A stretch of DNA of 64,000 nt from JANPIX01 sp031425195 (GTDB taxonomy: Bacteria; Pseudomonadota; Alphaproteobacteria; Rhodobacterales; Rhodobacteraceae), in contig JANPIX010000006.1 of assembly GCA_031425195.1 (NCBI GenBank), forward strand, positions 62,001-126,000, in the 5' to 3' direction. The notes beneath the pieces were generated by a model. It did not search any database. It was not told where the DNA came from and saw nothing but the letters and a program-made list of their open reading frames with translations. The translations under genes were made by a program, and so were the position numbers. Of this stretch, positions 56,556 through 64,000 are shown piece after piece; the first letter of the stretch is position 1; every line of letters begins with the position of its first letter.

Positions 56556-57202
56556 TCCTGCCCTTTCCGCTTTCCCCCGAACCGGAGGTCGAGGCCCGCG
56601 AAAAAGGCCGTCTGCTGTTTGCGGGGCCTGTCACCTTTGTCAAAGGGGTAGTGGCCATGTCTGGCCTGCCGCCGGCAGACCGTCTTGAAGTGTGTTTCGC
56701 GGGCCGGTCGAACGTGGGAAAATCAAGCCTGATCAATGCGCTGACCGGACGCAAGACTCTTGCCCGCGCTTCGAACACGCCGGGGCGGACGCAGGAGATA
56801 AACTATTTCGCCATGGCGGAAAGCCGGTATCTGGTTGACCTTCCCGGTTACGGATACGCCGAAGCGCCGCTTGCCATCGTTGAAAAGTGGCAGCGCCTGC
56901 TGCGCGCCTATCTGGCAGGACGGCAAACGTTGCGCCGGGCCTTTGTGTTGATTGACACGCGGCATGGCGTCAAATCGGTGGACGAAGAAATCCTGTCGCT
57001 GCTGGACAAATCCGCCGTGACGTTTCAGGCCGTCCTGACCAAGGCCGACAAGGTAAGCCACGCCGAACGGGATGCCACCATCGAGCAGGTGCGTGAAGCA
57101 CTGGCAAAACACCCGGCGGCCTATCCAGAACTGGTGGTGACAAGTTCGGAAAAAGGCGACGGCATTGAAACGCTTCGCGCGATCATCGCCACGCTGGAGT
57201 GA
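56552..57202 (+). CDS. engB: YihA/EngB (YsxC) ribosome-biogenesis GTPase
   Basis: 216 residues. G1 GRSNVGKSSLINAL, G3 DLPGYGYAEA, G4 TKADKV and a switch-region segment (ASNTPGRTQEINYF) give a classic EngB GTPase, needed for 50S assembly. It starts on the MOSC stop (4-bp overlap) and ends 6 bp before the palindrome at 57209. Confidence 0.95.
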   Translation: MILPFPLSPEPEVEAREKGRLLFAGPVTFVKGVVAMSGLPPADRLEVCFAGRSNVGKSSLINALTGRKTLARASNTPGRTQEINYFAMAESRYLVDLPGYGYAEAPLAIVEKWQRLLRAYLAGRQTLRRAFVLIDTRHGVKSVDEEILSLLDKSAVTFQAVLTKADKVSHAERDATIEQVREALAKHPAAYPELVVTSSEKGDGIETLRAIIATLE

Positions 57203-57208
57203 TGCACG

Positions 57209-57230
57209 GCAGCACGTCTAGACGTGCTGC
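57209..57230. terminator. 22-bp perfect palindrome between engB and the convergent SDR gene
   Basis: Ten-base arms (57209-57218 and 57221-57230, from GCAGCACGTC and its complement) around TA. Part of it encodes the last codons of the SDR gene (…QHV). It can form a hairpin for both converging transcripts; there is no T-run. Confidence 0.6.
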
Positions 57231-57949
57231 GCGCCATTGACCTGAATCTCGGCGCCGGAAATATAGCTCGACTGGTCCGAACACAGAAACCAAATCGCGT
57301 CGGCAACTTCGCTCGTCTTGCCAAGGCGGCGCATGGGAAGCTGTTCGACAATCTTTTCGGTGCCGGGCGACAGGATCGCCGTATCCACCTCGCCCGGGGC
57401 GATAGCGTTGACGCGCACACCAAGGGGGCCAAAATCATGCGCCATTTCCCGCGTCAGGGCCGCGAGCGCCGCCTTTGACGTGGAATAGGCCGCGCCGGCA
57501 AAGGGATGCACGCGCGACCCTGCAATTGAGGTCACGTTGACGACAGACCCCTGCGCCGCCACCAGTTCATCCTGCAAGCCGCGCGCCAGAATGACCGAGG
57601 CAAAGAAGTTGACATGGAATACCTGCCCCCACGTCCGCAAGTCGGTGTCGAGCGTCGTCAACCGTTTCCCGCCATCACCCTTCGGCGAAATGCCCGCGTT
57701 GTTGACCAAGGCGTGAAGCCTGCCGTTCAACTTTGACTTGATGGTGGTAATCGCTTCGATTGTCTTGCTGGGGTCTGCAAGATCAAGCTGGATGTGGTTG
57801 TCTTCACCGCCGGGCCAAGGGCAGCGCGGATCAAAGGGTTGCCGCGAACAGGTCAGGACGCGCCACCCTTCCGCGCCAAAGCGTTTCACCGTGGCGTGGC
57901 CAATGCCCCGGCTTGCGCCTGTCAGGACAAGAATTTTCTGTTCGGTCAT
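57218..57949 (-). CDS. Short-chain dehydrogenase/reductase (SDR)
   Basis: 243 residues. Rossmann-fold TGASRGIGHATVKRF (the NADP/NAD-binding TGxxxGIG), ALVNNAGISPKG (NNAG), the catalytic Ser near VVNVTSIAGS and YSTSKAALAALTREMA (YxxxK). Classical SDR of unknown substrate. The start ATG 57949 is preceded by AAGGGA at 9-12 bases; MLHMTEQ from 57958 is an alternative. It is divergent from argB. Confidence 0.92.
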   Translation of the reverse strand: MTEQKILVLTGASRGIGHATVKRFGAEGWRVLTCSRQPFDPRCPWPGGEDNHIQLDLADPSKTIEAITTIKSKLNGRLHALVNNAGISPKGDGGKRLTTLDTDLRTWGQVFHVNFFASVILARGLQDELVAAQGSVVNVTSIAGSRVHPFAGAAYSTSKAALAALTREMAHDFGPLGVRVNAIAPGEVDTAILSPGTEKIVEQLPMRRLGKTSEVADAIWFLCSDQSSYISGAEIQVNGAQHV

Positions 57950-57983
57950 GTGCAGCATTCCCTTTTCGCTAATCCTTAGCATT

Positions 57984-58006
57984 GTTGTCAGGAAAGGCAA
58001 GACAAC
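57984..58006. promoter_or_regulatory. Inverted repeat in the SDR-argB divergent region
   Basis: GTTGTC (57984-57989) and GACAAC (58001-58006) with an 11-base spacer. A candidate regulator site; weak. Confidence 0.3.
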
Positions 58007-58063
58007 CCGGACTTGGCACAGACAAGCAAAGCCGTTAGCTATCGATCGCAACTGAAGGTTCCG

Positions 58064-58960
58064 ATGAAAAAGCAGATCGACATGAACGCATCCATTCAGA
58101 CGGCCCGGACCTTGTCCGAGGCGCTTCCTTATCTGCAACGCTATTCAGGGGCGGTGGTTGTCGTGAAATTCGGCGGCAACGCCATGGGGGACGAGGCCGC
58201 GATGGCGGAATTCGCGCGCGACATCGTGCTGATGCGGCAGGTTGGGGTGAACCCGGTTGTGGTGCACGGCGGCGGACCGATGATCAACCAGATGCTTGAA
58301 AAGCTTGGCATCAAGTCGGAGTTTGTGCGCGGCAAGCGGGTGACGGACAAGGCCACAGTCGAAGTGGTGGAGATGATTCTGTCGGGCCTTGTGAACAAGC
58401 GGATCGTGCAGGCGATCAACGATCAGGGCGGGCGCGCCGTCGGCATTTCCGGCAAGGACGATGATCTGATGGTGTGCGAGGCGGACGACCCTGAACTGGG
58501 GTTCGTTGGCCGTCCGGTTGAAATGAATGTGCAGGTGCTTCGCGATCTGTACAACGCGGGCATCATTCCGGTTGTGGCCCCGGTGGCAACGGGGATGGCC
58601 GACAACGAAACGTTCAACGTAAACGGCGATACGGCGGCCGGCGCGATCGCCGGCGCGCTGCAGGCAGACCGTTTGTTGTTGCTGACCGATGTGGCGGGGG
58701 TCAAGAACGCTGCGGGCGAGGTTGTGACTGCACTGACGCCTGACGAAGTGCGCGAGATGATGGAAAGCGGCGTCATCGGCGGCGGCATGATTCCAAAGGT
58801 GGAAACAGCGTTGGCGGCGCTTGCCGAAGGGGTCCGCGCGGTGACGATTCTGGACGGCCGGGTGCCCAATGCCTGCCTTCTGGAATTGTTCACGGATCAC
58901 GGTGCTGGCAGCCAGATCCGGACGACGGAACCGCGCGTCAAGCCGCGACTGCGCCGTTGA
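58064..58960 (+). CDS. argB: Acetylglutamate kinase
   Basis: 298 residues. VVVKFGGNAMGDEAAMAEFARDIVLMRQVGVNPVVVHGGGPMIN contains the glycine-rich phosphate and glutamate sites. FVRGKRVTDKATVEVVEMILSGLVNK, VNGDTAAGAIAGAL, GGMIPKVETALAAL and LLTDVAGVK follow. It performs the second step of arginine synthesis, and the N-terminal helix MKKQIDMNASIQTARTLSEALP points to the hexameric, arginine-inhibited class. GAAGG is 5 bases before ATG 58064. Confidence 0.95.
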   Translation: MKKQIDMNASIQTARTLSEALPYLQRYSGAVVVVKFGGNAMGDEAAMAEFARDIVLMRQVGVNPVVVHGGGPMINQMLEKLGIKSEFVRGKRVTDKATVEVVEMILSGLVNKRIVQAINDQGGRAVGISGKDDDLMVCEADDPELGFVGRPVEMNVQVLRDLYNAGIIPVVAPVATGMADNETFNVNGDTAAGAIAGALQADRLLLLTDVAGVKNAAGEVVTALTPDEVREMMESGVIGGGMIPKVETALAALAEGVRAVTILDGRVPNACLLELFTDHGAGSQIRTTEPRVKPRLRR

Positions 58961-59610
58961 CCCTTGATAAGATTGATGCCCTTGCGGCACAGGACCATCT
59001 GACGGTTCTGGGCGGCTTTGCCTGTTCGGGCGACCCCGATCTTCCTGCCGGGACGCAAACTCTGCTGCTGCTGGGGCCGCGTGAACCGGGCTTTTGGGCG
59101 CATGTAACAGCGCAGCCGGAATGGGATGGTGGGCCCGACCCGATTGACCGATGGTCGCGGCGGGCGGTCGGGCGTTTGGCTTGCGACCTGGGCGCAAAGG
59201 CGCTGTTTCCGTTTGGTGGTCCGCCCTGGCATCCGTTTTACAAATGGGCACTGCGGACGGGCCGCGTGTGGGACAGCCCGGTTCGGTTGCTGGTCCACGA
59301 TCATGCCGGGCTGATGGTCAGCTTTCGGGGTGCCCTTGCGTTGAAAACCGCCATTCCTATGGGCGACGTGGCGGCGGCGGCCCCGCCCTGCGCGACCTGC
59401 GTCAGTCAGCCTTGTCGTTCGGCCTGCCCACCGCGTGCCTTGACGGATCAGGGGTATGACCTGCCGGTTTGCCACAGCTTTCTTGACCAACCCGCCGGTG
59501 TCACCTGCATGACACAAGGTTGTGCCGTGCGCAGGGCTTGCCCGGTGTCCCAAGCCTATGCAAGGATGCCTGAACAATCGGCGTATCACATGGGGCAATT
59601 CCACAAATGA
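58957..59610 (+). CDS. Ferredoxin-type iron-sulfur protein, TTG start
   Basis: 217 residues. After ~130 residues without recognisable motif come two cysteine groups: CATCVSQPCRSACPPRAL (C-x2-C-x4-C-x3-CP) and a group around CHSF ... CMTQGCAVRRACPVSQ. This fits two 4Fe-4S clusters in the style of QueG-related or ferredoxin-like proteins; the exact family is not known to me. No ATG is in frame near the start. TTG at 58957 overlaps the argB stop (TTGA), so initiation probably depends on coupling. The end overlaps the SixA gene (ATGA). Confidence 0.78.
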   Translation: MTLDKIDALAAQDHLTVLGGFACSGDPDLPAGTQTLLLLGPREPGFWAHVTAQPEWDGGPDPIDRWSRRAVGRLACDLGAKALFPFGGPPWHPFYKWALRTGRVWDSPVRLLVHDHAGLMVSFRGALALKTAIPMGDVAAAAPPCATCVSQPCRSACPPRALTDQGYDLPVCHSFLDQPAGVTCMTQGCAVRRACPVSQAYARMPEQSAYHMGQFHK

Positions 59611-60113
59611 CCAAGCGTCTGATCCTGACCCGCCATGCCAAGTCAAGCTGGGACGATCCGCTGACGCCAGACCACGACCGCCCGCTGAACGAACGCGGAA
59701 AGGCCGCTGCGGCAGACCTTGGCGATTGGCTTGCGTCGCGAGGTTATATTCCGGAGGAAGTGCTGTGCTCTGACGCGCTGCGCACCCGCAAGACGTGGTC
59801 GGGGCTGGCCCCCGCCCTGCCCGGCACGCCGATCCTGAACCTGAAACCGGCGCTGTATCATGCCGGGCCCGATGTCATGCTGGCCGTGTTGCGTCATGCT
59901 GCGGCGGATACGGTAATGATCATCGGGCACAATCCCGGTATCGCCGAATTCGCCGGGAAACTTGTGGCGACACGGCCCGTGAACCCGGAATTTGGCCGTT
60001 ATCCCACTGGGGCGACGCTGGTGATGGATTTTGACATATCATCCTGGGATCAGGCCGGTTGGGGCCTTGGCGTCCCGATCGATTTCGTTATTCCGCGCGA
60101 ACTGGCAATCTGA
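59607..60113 (+). CDS. SixA-type histidine phosphatase
   Basis: 168 residues. LILTRHAKSSWDDP has the RH(G/A) catalytic motif of the phosphoglycerate-mutase superfamily, followed by DRPLNERGKAAAADLGDWLA, VLCSDALRTRKTW, the second catalytic His in VMIIGHNPGIAEF. The SixA branch dephosphorylates phosphohistidine proteins; whether this protein has that target is unknown. Confidence 0.88.
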   Translation: MTKRLILTRHAKSSWDDPLTPDHDRPLNERGKAAAADLGDWLASRGYIPEEVLCSDALRTRKTWSGLAPALPGTPILNLKPALYHAGPDVMLAVLRHAAADTVMIIGHNPGIAEFAGKLVATRPVNPEFGRYPTGATLVMDFDISSWDQAGWGLGVPIDFVIPRELAI

Positions 60114-60115
60114 AC

Positions 60116-60137
60116 GGGCGCGCGTTGCGGCGCGCCC
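60116..60137. terminator. Hairpin between convergent SixA and aapP genes
   Basis: GGGCGCGC (60116-60123) pairs with GCGCGCCC (60130-60137) around a 6-base loop. No T-run follows; it probably serves both converging genes. Confidence 0.55.
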
Positions 60138-60148
60138 TATGCAAAGGT

Positions 60149-60928
60149 TCAGTGGCCCAGAATCTGTGACAGGAACAGTTTGGTCCGGTCGCTTTTGGGG
60201 TTGTTGAAGAACTCTTTCGGTTCGTTCTGTTCGACGATCTGGCCCTGATCCATGAAGATCACGCGGTTCGCCACAGCCTGCGCAAAGCCCATTTCATGCG
60301 TGACGCAAATCATCGTCATGCCTTCTTGGGCGAGTTCGATCATCGTATCGAGCACTTCCTTGATCATTTCAGGGTCAAGCGCCGACGTCGGTTCATCGAA
60401 CAACATGATCCGCGGCTTCATGCACAAGGATCGCGCAATCGCCACGCGCTGCTGTTGACCGCCCGAAAGTTGGCCGGGGTATTTGTTCGCCTGTTCCGGG
60501 ATCTTGACCTTGCGCAGGAAGTGCATGGCGGTTTCTTCAGCCTCGCGCTTGGGAATCTTGCGAACCCAGATCGGGGCGAGGGTGCAGTTTTCCAGAATCG
60601 TCAGATGCGGGAAAAGGTTGAAGTGTTGAAACACCATCCCAACTTCGGAACGGACCTTGTCGATGTTCTTGAGGTCTGACGTCAGTTCGGTGCCATCAAC
60701 AACGATCTGCCCGGCCTGATGTTCTTCCAGCCGGTTGATGCAGCGGATGAGCGTCGACTTGCCCGAGCCGGAAGGCCCGCAGATCACGATACGTTCGCCG
60801 CGGTTCACCGTCATGTCGATGTCGCGCAACACGTGGAACGTGCCGTACCATTTGTTCATTGCGACAATGCTGATCGCGACTTCGTCGCTGATCTTCATCT
60901 TGCTGGTGTCGAGGGCTGCTTCGGCCAT
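60149..60928 (-). CDS. aapP: General L-amino acid ABC transporter ATP-binding protein
   Basis: 259 residues. Walker A GPSGSGKST, Q-loop MVFQHFNLFPHLT, signature LSGGQQQRVAIARSL and Walker B IMLFDEPTSALD, followed by the HE of VTHEMGFAQ. This is the polar amino-acid-uptake class. It is the last gene of the aapJQMP operon and starts 9 bp after aapM. Confidence 0.94.
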   Translation of the reverse strand: MAEAALDTSKMKISDEVAISIVAMNKWYGTFHVLRDIDMTVNRGERIVICGPSGSGKSTLIRCINRLEEHQAGQIVVDGTELTSDLKNIDKVRSEVGMVFQHFNLFPHLTILENCTLAPIWVRKIPKREAEETAMHFLRKVKIPEQANKYPGQLSGGQQQRVAIARSLCMKPRIMLFDEPTSALDPEMIKEVLDTMIELAQEGMTMICVTHEMGFAQAVANRVIFMDQGQIVEQNEPKEFFNNPKSDRTKLFLSQILGH

Positions 60929-60937
60929 GGGATGCTC

Positions 60938-62386
60938 CTACCGGTGGTCTGTCTTCAGCTTGCGTTCCAGATACATGGAGTATCGGGACATTCCAAAGCA
61001 GATGATGAAAAAGATGAGGCCGACGAAAATGTAAGGCTCCCAGTAGATGCCTTTCCAGTTGATGTCGGCGCGAACGACCTGCGTGACGCCCTTGAGCGGG
61101 TCAAGCAGGCCGACAAAAGCCACCAGCGTGGTATCCTTGAACAGCCCGATGAACGACGACACGATGCCCGGAATGGCAATCTTGAGCGCCTGCGGCATGA
61201 TGATCAGGCGCTGCGCCTGCCAGTAATCAAGACCAAGCCCGTCCGCCGCCTCGTACTGGCCGCGTGGCAGGGCGGCAAGGCCACCCCGGATCACCTCGGC
61301 GATATAGGCCGATGCGAACAGGGTGACGAGGATGATGACTCGCAGGATCAGGTCAAAGTTGGTGTTCGGCGGCAGGAAGTATTGGAGCAGCAGCGACGCC
61401 GTGAACAGCATGGTGATCAGCGGCACACCGCGGATGAATTCGATGAAACCGACGGACAGCGTCTTGATCAGGAACATGTCGGACTGACGACCCAGTGCCA
61501 GCAGGATGCCAATGGGAAGCGAGGCGGATATCGCGGTGACGCCGATCACGAAGGCCAGAAGGAAGCCGCCAAACTGGTCACTGTCGATAGGCGTAAGGCC
61601 AAGCGGAAGAACAGCGTTGATTTCCGCGGCAAGCGGGGTCTGTGCAAACATCCACCACAGGCAGGCTGCGACGAAGCCAAGGCCAGTCGCCACCACAACG
61701 CCCAGCCTGCCGACCAAAAAGCGGTAAACAAGCGCGAGTACGCCAAAACCGAGCATCGCGACGACAGGCGACCACACCGACCCGCCCCACAGCAGGAAGA
61801 ACGCGATTGCGGGGTAAAGCAAAGTGAAAAGGATCAGCTTCTTTGGCTGCCACACGGCGACGGCAATCAGCACAGCCATCAGGACCGTGGCCTGAATAAG
61901 ATGTGGCGCCGTGGTGCCCAGGCCGATCAGTGCTGCCAGAAGGCAGACTGTAACGGCACCGAGCATCATCAGGATGTTGCGGCGGATGCCTGCGTAAAGA
62001 ACGGGGGCCAGCGCCGCGAACAAAAGGGCAAAGGCCAGCACAGGACGCCAGTATTCAGCACTCGGGTAGAACCCGAACAGGAACTGATGCCAGCGTTCGC
62101 GGATCATCGCCCAACATGCGCCCGTTGCCCCTTCGCCGGCATTTGCCGCGACGATGGCACGACATTCCGCCAAAGAATTGGCGTTCCAAACGCCGTTCAG
62201 CAGCCATGGCAACAACCCCTGCAGCAGCAGGAACAGCGCTGTGATGCCAAGCAGCGTGAGGATCGTGTTCAGAGGCGAAGAGAACAGGTTGCTGCGGGCC
62301 CATTTGACGGCCCCGCGTTCGGATATGGGGGGCGCGCTGGGCCCAAGCATTTCACTGCGGACAAAGGTTTCCTGCATGGCGGTCAT
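60938..62386 (-). CDS. aapM: General L-amino acid ABC transporter permease AapM
   Basis: 482 residues. An N-terminal helix (~38-60) is followed by a periplasmic loop with two cysteines (AECRAIV ... GACWAM) and then several helices (~115-250) that make it longer than the roughly 380-residue AapM I remember from rhizobia. The C-terminal third is a typical permease with the EAA loop (EVIRGGLAALPRGQYEAADGLGLDYWQAQ). It pairs with AapQ. It starts 1 bp after the aapQ stop. Confidence 0.9.
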   Translation of the reverse strand: MTAMQETFVRSEMLGPSAPPISERGAVKWARSNLFSSPLNTILTLLGITALFLLLQGLLPWLLNGVWNANSLAECRAIVAANAGEGATGACWAMIRERWHQFLFGFYPSAEYWRPVLAFALLFAALAPVLYAGIRRNILMMLGAVTVCLLAALIGLGTTAPHLIQATVLMAVLIAVAVWQPKKLILFTLLYPAIAFFLLWGGSVWSPVVAMLGFGVLALVYRFLVGRLGVVVATGLGFVAACLWWMFAQTPLAAEINAVLPLGLTPIDSDQFGGFLLAFVIGVTAISASLPIGILLALGRQSDMFLIKTLSVGFIEFIRGVPLITMLFTASLLLQYFLPPNTNFDLILRVIILVTLFASAYIAEVIRGGLAALPRGQYEAADGLGLDYWQAQRLIIMPQALKIAIPGIVSSFIGLFKDTTLVAFVGLLDPLKGVTQVVRADINWKGIYWEPYIFVGLIFFIICFGMSRYSMYLERKLKTDHR

Positions 62387-62387
62387 C

Positions 62388-63665
62388 TTAGCGCTCCTTC
62401 AGGCGGACGGAGTTGTTGAAGGCGTTCATGACCGATGAAATGATCAGGCTGATCGTCAGGTAGATCGCCATCATCAGCAGCATGCATTCCAGTTCGCGGC
62501 CCGTCTGGTTCAGGGTAATCCCTCCCAGCGTACCGCGCAGATCCAGATAACTGACAGCGATACCCAGCGAGGTGTTCTTCGTCAGGTTCAGATACTGGCT
62601 GATCAGGGGCGGGATAATGACGCGCAGGGCTTGTGGCAGGATGATCAGGCTCATCGTGCGGCCGGGGCGAAGGCCAAGTGCAAAGGCCGCTTCGGATTGG
62701 CCCCGGCTGATGGCTATGATGCCCGCTCGCACAACCTCGGCGATGAAGGCCCCGGTATAAAGGGACAGGGCAATCAGCATGGCGGTAAAGGCATGCGCGA
62801 TGCTGATGCCACCCGCAAAGTTGAACTTGCCGAACACCGGGATGTCGAAGGCAAGGCCAAGAGCAGCAAGCAGAATGGCAATCGGCAGGATCAGAATGGC
62901 AAGGCTTTTCCACCAGGTCACCGGGCGAACCCCGGTTTCTTCCTGAACGGCGCGGGCATTGCGCACCAGTCGTCGGTTGACAAGGAAGGACACGACAACC
63001 ACGGCCAGAATGGCCAGGAAGTTGAAGTTGATGGAAAAGTCACCCACCGCATAAGAGCCGAGCCCATGCGTGAAATAGGGGGCGGGCACGTTTGTGCCCT
63101 GATTGGTCAGCGCCACTGTTCCACCAAAGCTCATCGATGCCAGCGGCGGTTTGCCATCGGCGATCAGGGCGGCACTGGCCCGGAAATCGGCGGTGCTGGG
63201 CAGCAATTCCGACAGAATGACGTAAAACAGGATGATCCAAAGCAACAGCGGCACGTTGCGGAACATCTCGACATAAACCGTCATCAGGCGGCCCACGATC
63301 CAGTTATTGGACAATCGCAGCACGCCGGCGAAAACACCAAGGATGGTTGCGAATATGCAGCCAAACAACGCCAGCACCAGCGTATTGATCAACCCGACCA
63401 TCGCGGCGCGAAAATGGTTGCTGTCGTTGGTGTAGGGGATCAGCGCCTGACCGATGTCATATCCTGTGCGGCTCCACAGGAAGCTGAAATTGATGTCCTT
63501 GTCCTTGGCGGCTAGGTTGACGATCGTGTTGTTCAACAGCCATGCCACACCCAGCAGCACGAGGATCAACACAACCACCTGAATGGTCATCGCCCGAAAC
63601 CGGGTGTCGTATATAAGCATTGAGAGCCGAAAACCGTCTTTCGGCGCGTCTGCGGCCATAGCCAT
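62388..63665 (-). CDS. aapQ: General L-amino acid ABC transporter permease AapQ
   Basis: 425 residues. DTRFRAMTIQVVVLILVLLGVAWLLNNTIVNL at the N-terminus, a periplasmic loop, then helices with the EAA motif (EVVRAGIIAISRGQSEAAFALGLRPGRTM). ATG 63665 is preceded by GGGGGAAACCAG. It is the second gene of the operon, after aapJ. Confidence 0.92.
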   Translation of the reverse strand: MAMAADAPKDGFRLSMLIYDTRFRAMTIQVVVLILVLLGVAWLLNNTIVNLAAKDKDINFSFLWSRTGYDIGQALIPYTNDSNHFRAAMVGLINTLVLALFGCIFATILGVFAGVLRLSNNWIVGRLMTVYVEMFRNVPLLLWIILFYVILSELLPSTADFRASAALIADGKPPLASMSFGGTVALTNQGTNVPAPYFTHGLGSYAVGDFSINFNFLAILAVVVVSFLVNRRLVRNARAVQEETGVRPVTWWKSLAILILPIAILLAALGLAFDIPVFGKFNFAGGISIAHAFTAMLIALSLYTGAFIAEVVRAGIIAISRGQSEAAFALGLRPGRTMSLIILPQALRVIIPPLISQYLNLTKNTSLGIAVSYLDLRGTLGGITLNQTGRELECMLLMMAIYLTISLIISSVMNAFNNSVRLKER

Positions 63666-63752
63666 CTGGTTTCCCCCTGATCTGATACGCCGCCCGGCTT
63701 TGCGCCAGTTATCTGTCAGGTTGCCCTGCCCACGGATCAGCACGTTGCCTCG

Positions 63753-63784
63753 AAAAAGGTGGGCGCGACCTGTTGGCCGCGCCC
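63753..63784 (-). terminator. Attenuating terminator between aapJ and aapQ
   Basis: On the - strand GGGCGCG (63784-63778) pairs with CGCGCCC (63767-63761) with a 10-base loop, followed by A-C-C and five T. It would favour the binding protein over the permeases. Confidence 0.8.
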
Positions 63785-63800
63785 GGTTTGTTTGGTCAGA

Positions 63801-64000
63801 TCAACGGAACGGCGGAGCGTACTGAAGGCCGCCCTGTGTCCACAATGCGTTCAGGCCACGGGCCAGACCGATCGGAGTCGATTCACCGATGTTTGCGGCA
63901 AAGATTTCGCCGTAGTTGCCTGATGCAGCGATGGCGCGCTTGGCCCATTCTGCATCAAGACCCAACATCGCGCCCATGTCGCCTTCAAGGCCAAGCAGGC
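63801..64000 (-). CDS. aapJ: General L-amino acid ABC transporter substrate-binding protein, C-terminal fragment
   Basis: 66 codons run off the right edge. The visible end (MLGLDAEWAKRAIAASGNYGEIFAAN ... TPIGLARGLNALWTQGGLQYAPPFR) is the AapJ C-terminus. It is the periplasmic binding protein and the first gene of the aapJQMP operon. Confidence 0.9.
   Translation of the reverse strand, partial: LLGLEGDMGAMLGLDAEWAKRAIAASGNYGEIFAANIGESTPIGLARGLNALWTQGGLQYAPPFR

Noticed and set aside
60719..62419. Open frame of 566 codons on the + strand opposite aapP/aapM
   Set aside because: Translation is a charged low-complexity shadow of a membrane protein; no start site or family match.

Overview
This window is GC-rich chromosomal DNA from an alphaproteobacterium, most likely of the Rhodobacteraceae (Rhodobacterales). 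I infer this from the gene content: a TTG-started MipZ, an AapJQMP general amino-acid transporter, an ATP synthase F0 operon with separate b and b' subunits, a GlcDEF glycolate dehydrogenase, a DUF58/DUF4159/MoxR cluster, and the order ffh ... rpsP-rimM-trmD-rplS-rpmE. I see no phage, insertion sequence, CRISPR array or plasmid feature. The window looks like core genome with a few accessory genes.

Layout. 1-5.8 kb (+): end of a succinate-semialdehyde dehydrogenase, a BLUF photoreceptor, a cupin, a CorC/CNNM-type membrane protein, and an ECF sigma factor overlapping a membrane-anchored VWA protein. 5.8-11.5 kb (-): a small heat shock protein behind a predicted ROSE RNA thermometer, a secreted trypsin-like protease, and the glycolate dehydrogenase genes glcD-glcE-(small membrane protein)-glcF. 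12.3-19.0 kb (-): a four-gene MoxR operon. 19-25.8 kb (+, with one - gene): DUF1285, a hydroxypyruvate-isomerase-like protein, a small RTX protein (-), DUF1275, a zinc-finger protein, a TIGR02117-type protein and polA. 25.9-32.8 kb: DUF1203, HIT protein, a GT14 glycosyltransferase facing a sulfotransferase, a PfkB kinase with nth, an Ada-type regulator and an OmpA lipoprotein.

32.9-35.5 kb (-): atpI-atpB-atpE-b'-b. Next come a divergent ArsR regulator with an operator spanning its start codon, a 51-residue unknown, mipZ and a DUF892 ferritin-like gene. 37.8-43.9 kb (-): an 11-gene run ffh-GNAT-GNAT-GNAT-chorismate mutase-rpsP-small orf-rimM-trmD-rplS-rpmE, closed by a strong terminator. 44-49 kb: a LysR regulator, tRNA-Arg(ACG), and a TVP38/TMEM64-oxidoreductase-histidine kinase operon (-). 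49.3-60.1 kb (+): rpmH-rnpA-yidD, ttcA, an EAL protein, yidC-MOSC-engB, argB-iron-sulfur protein-SixA phosphatase, with DUF3833 and an SDR on the opposite strand. 60.1-64 kb (-): aapP-aapM-aapQ and the end of aapJ.

Many neighbours overlap by 4 bp, so translational coupling is widespread. The items most worth a second look are the ROSE-type thermometer, the small membrane protein inside the glycolate dehydrogenase operon, the sigma factor/VWA pair, the MoxR operon, the GT14-sulfotransferase pair, and the TVP38-oxidoreductase-kinase operon.
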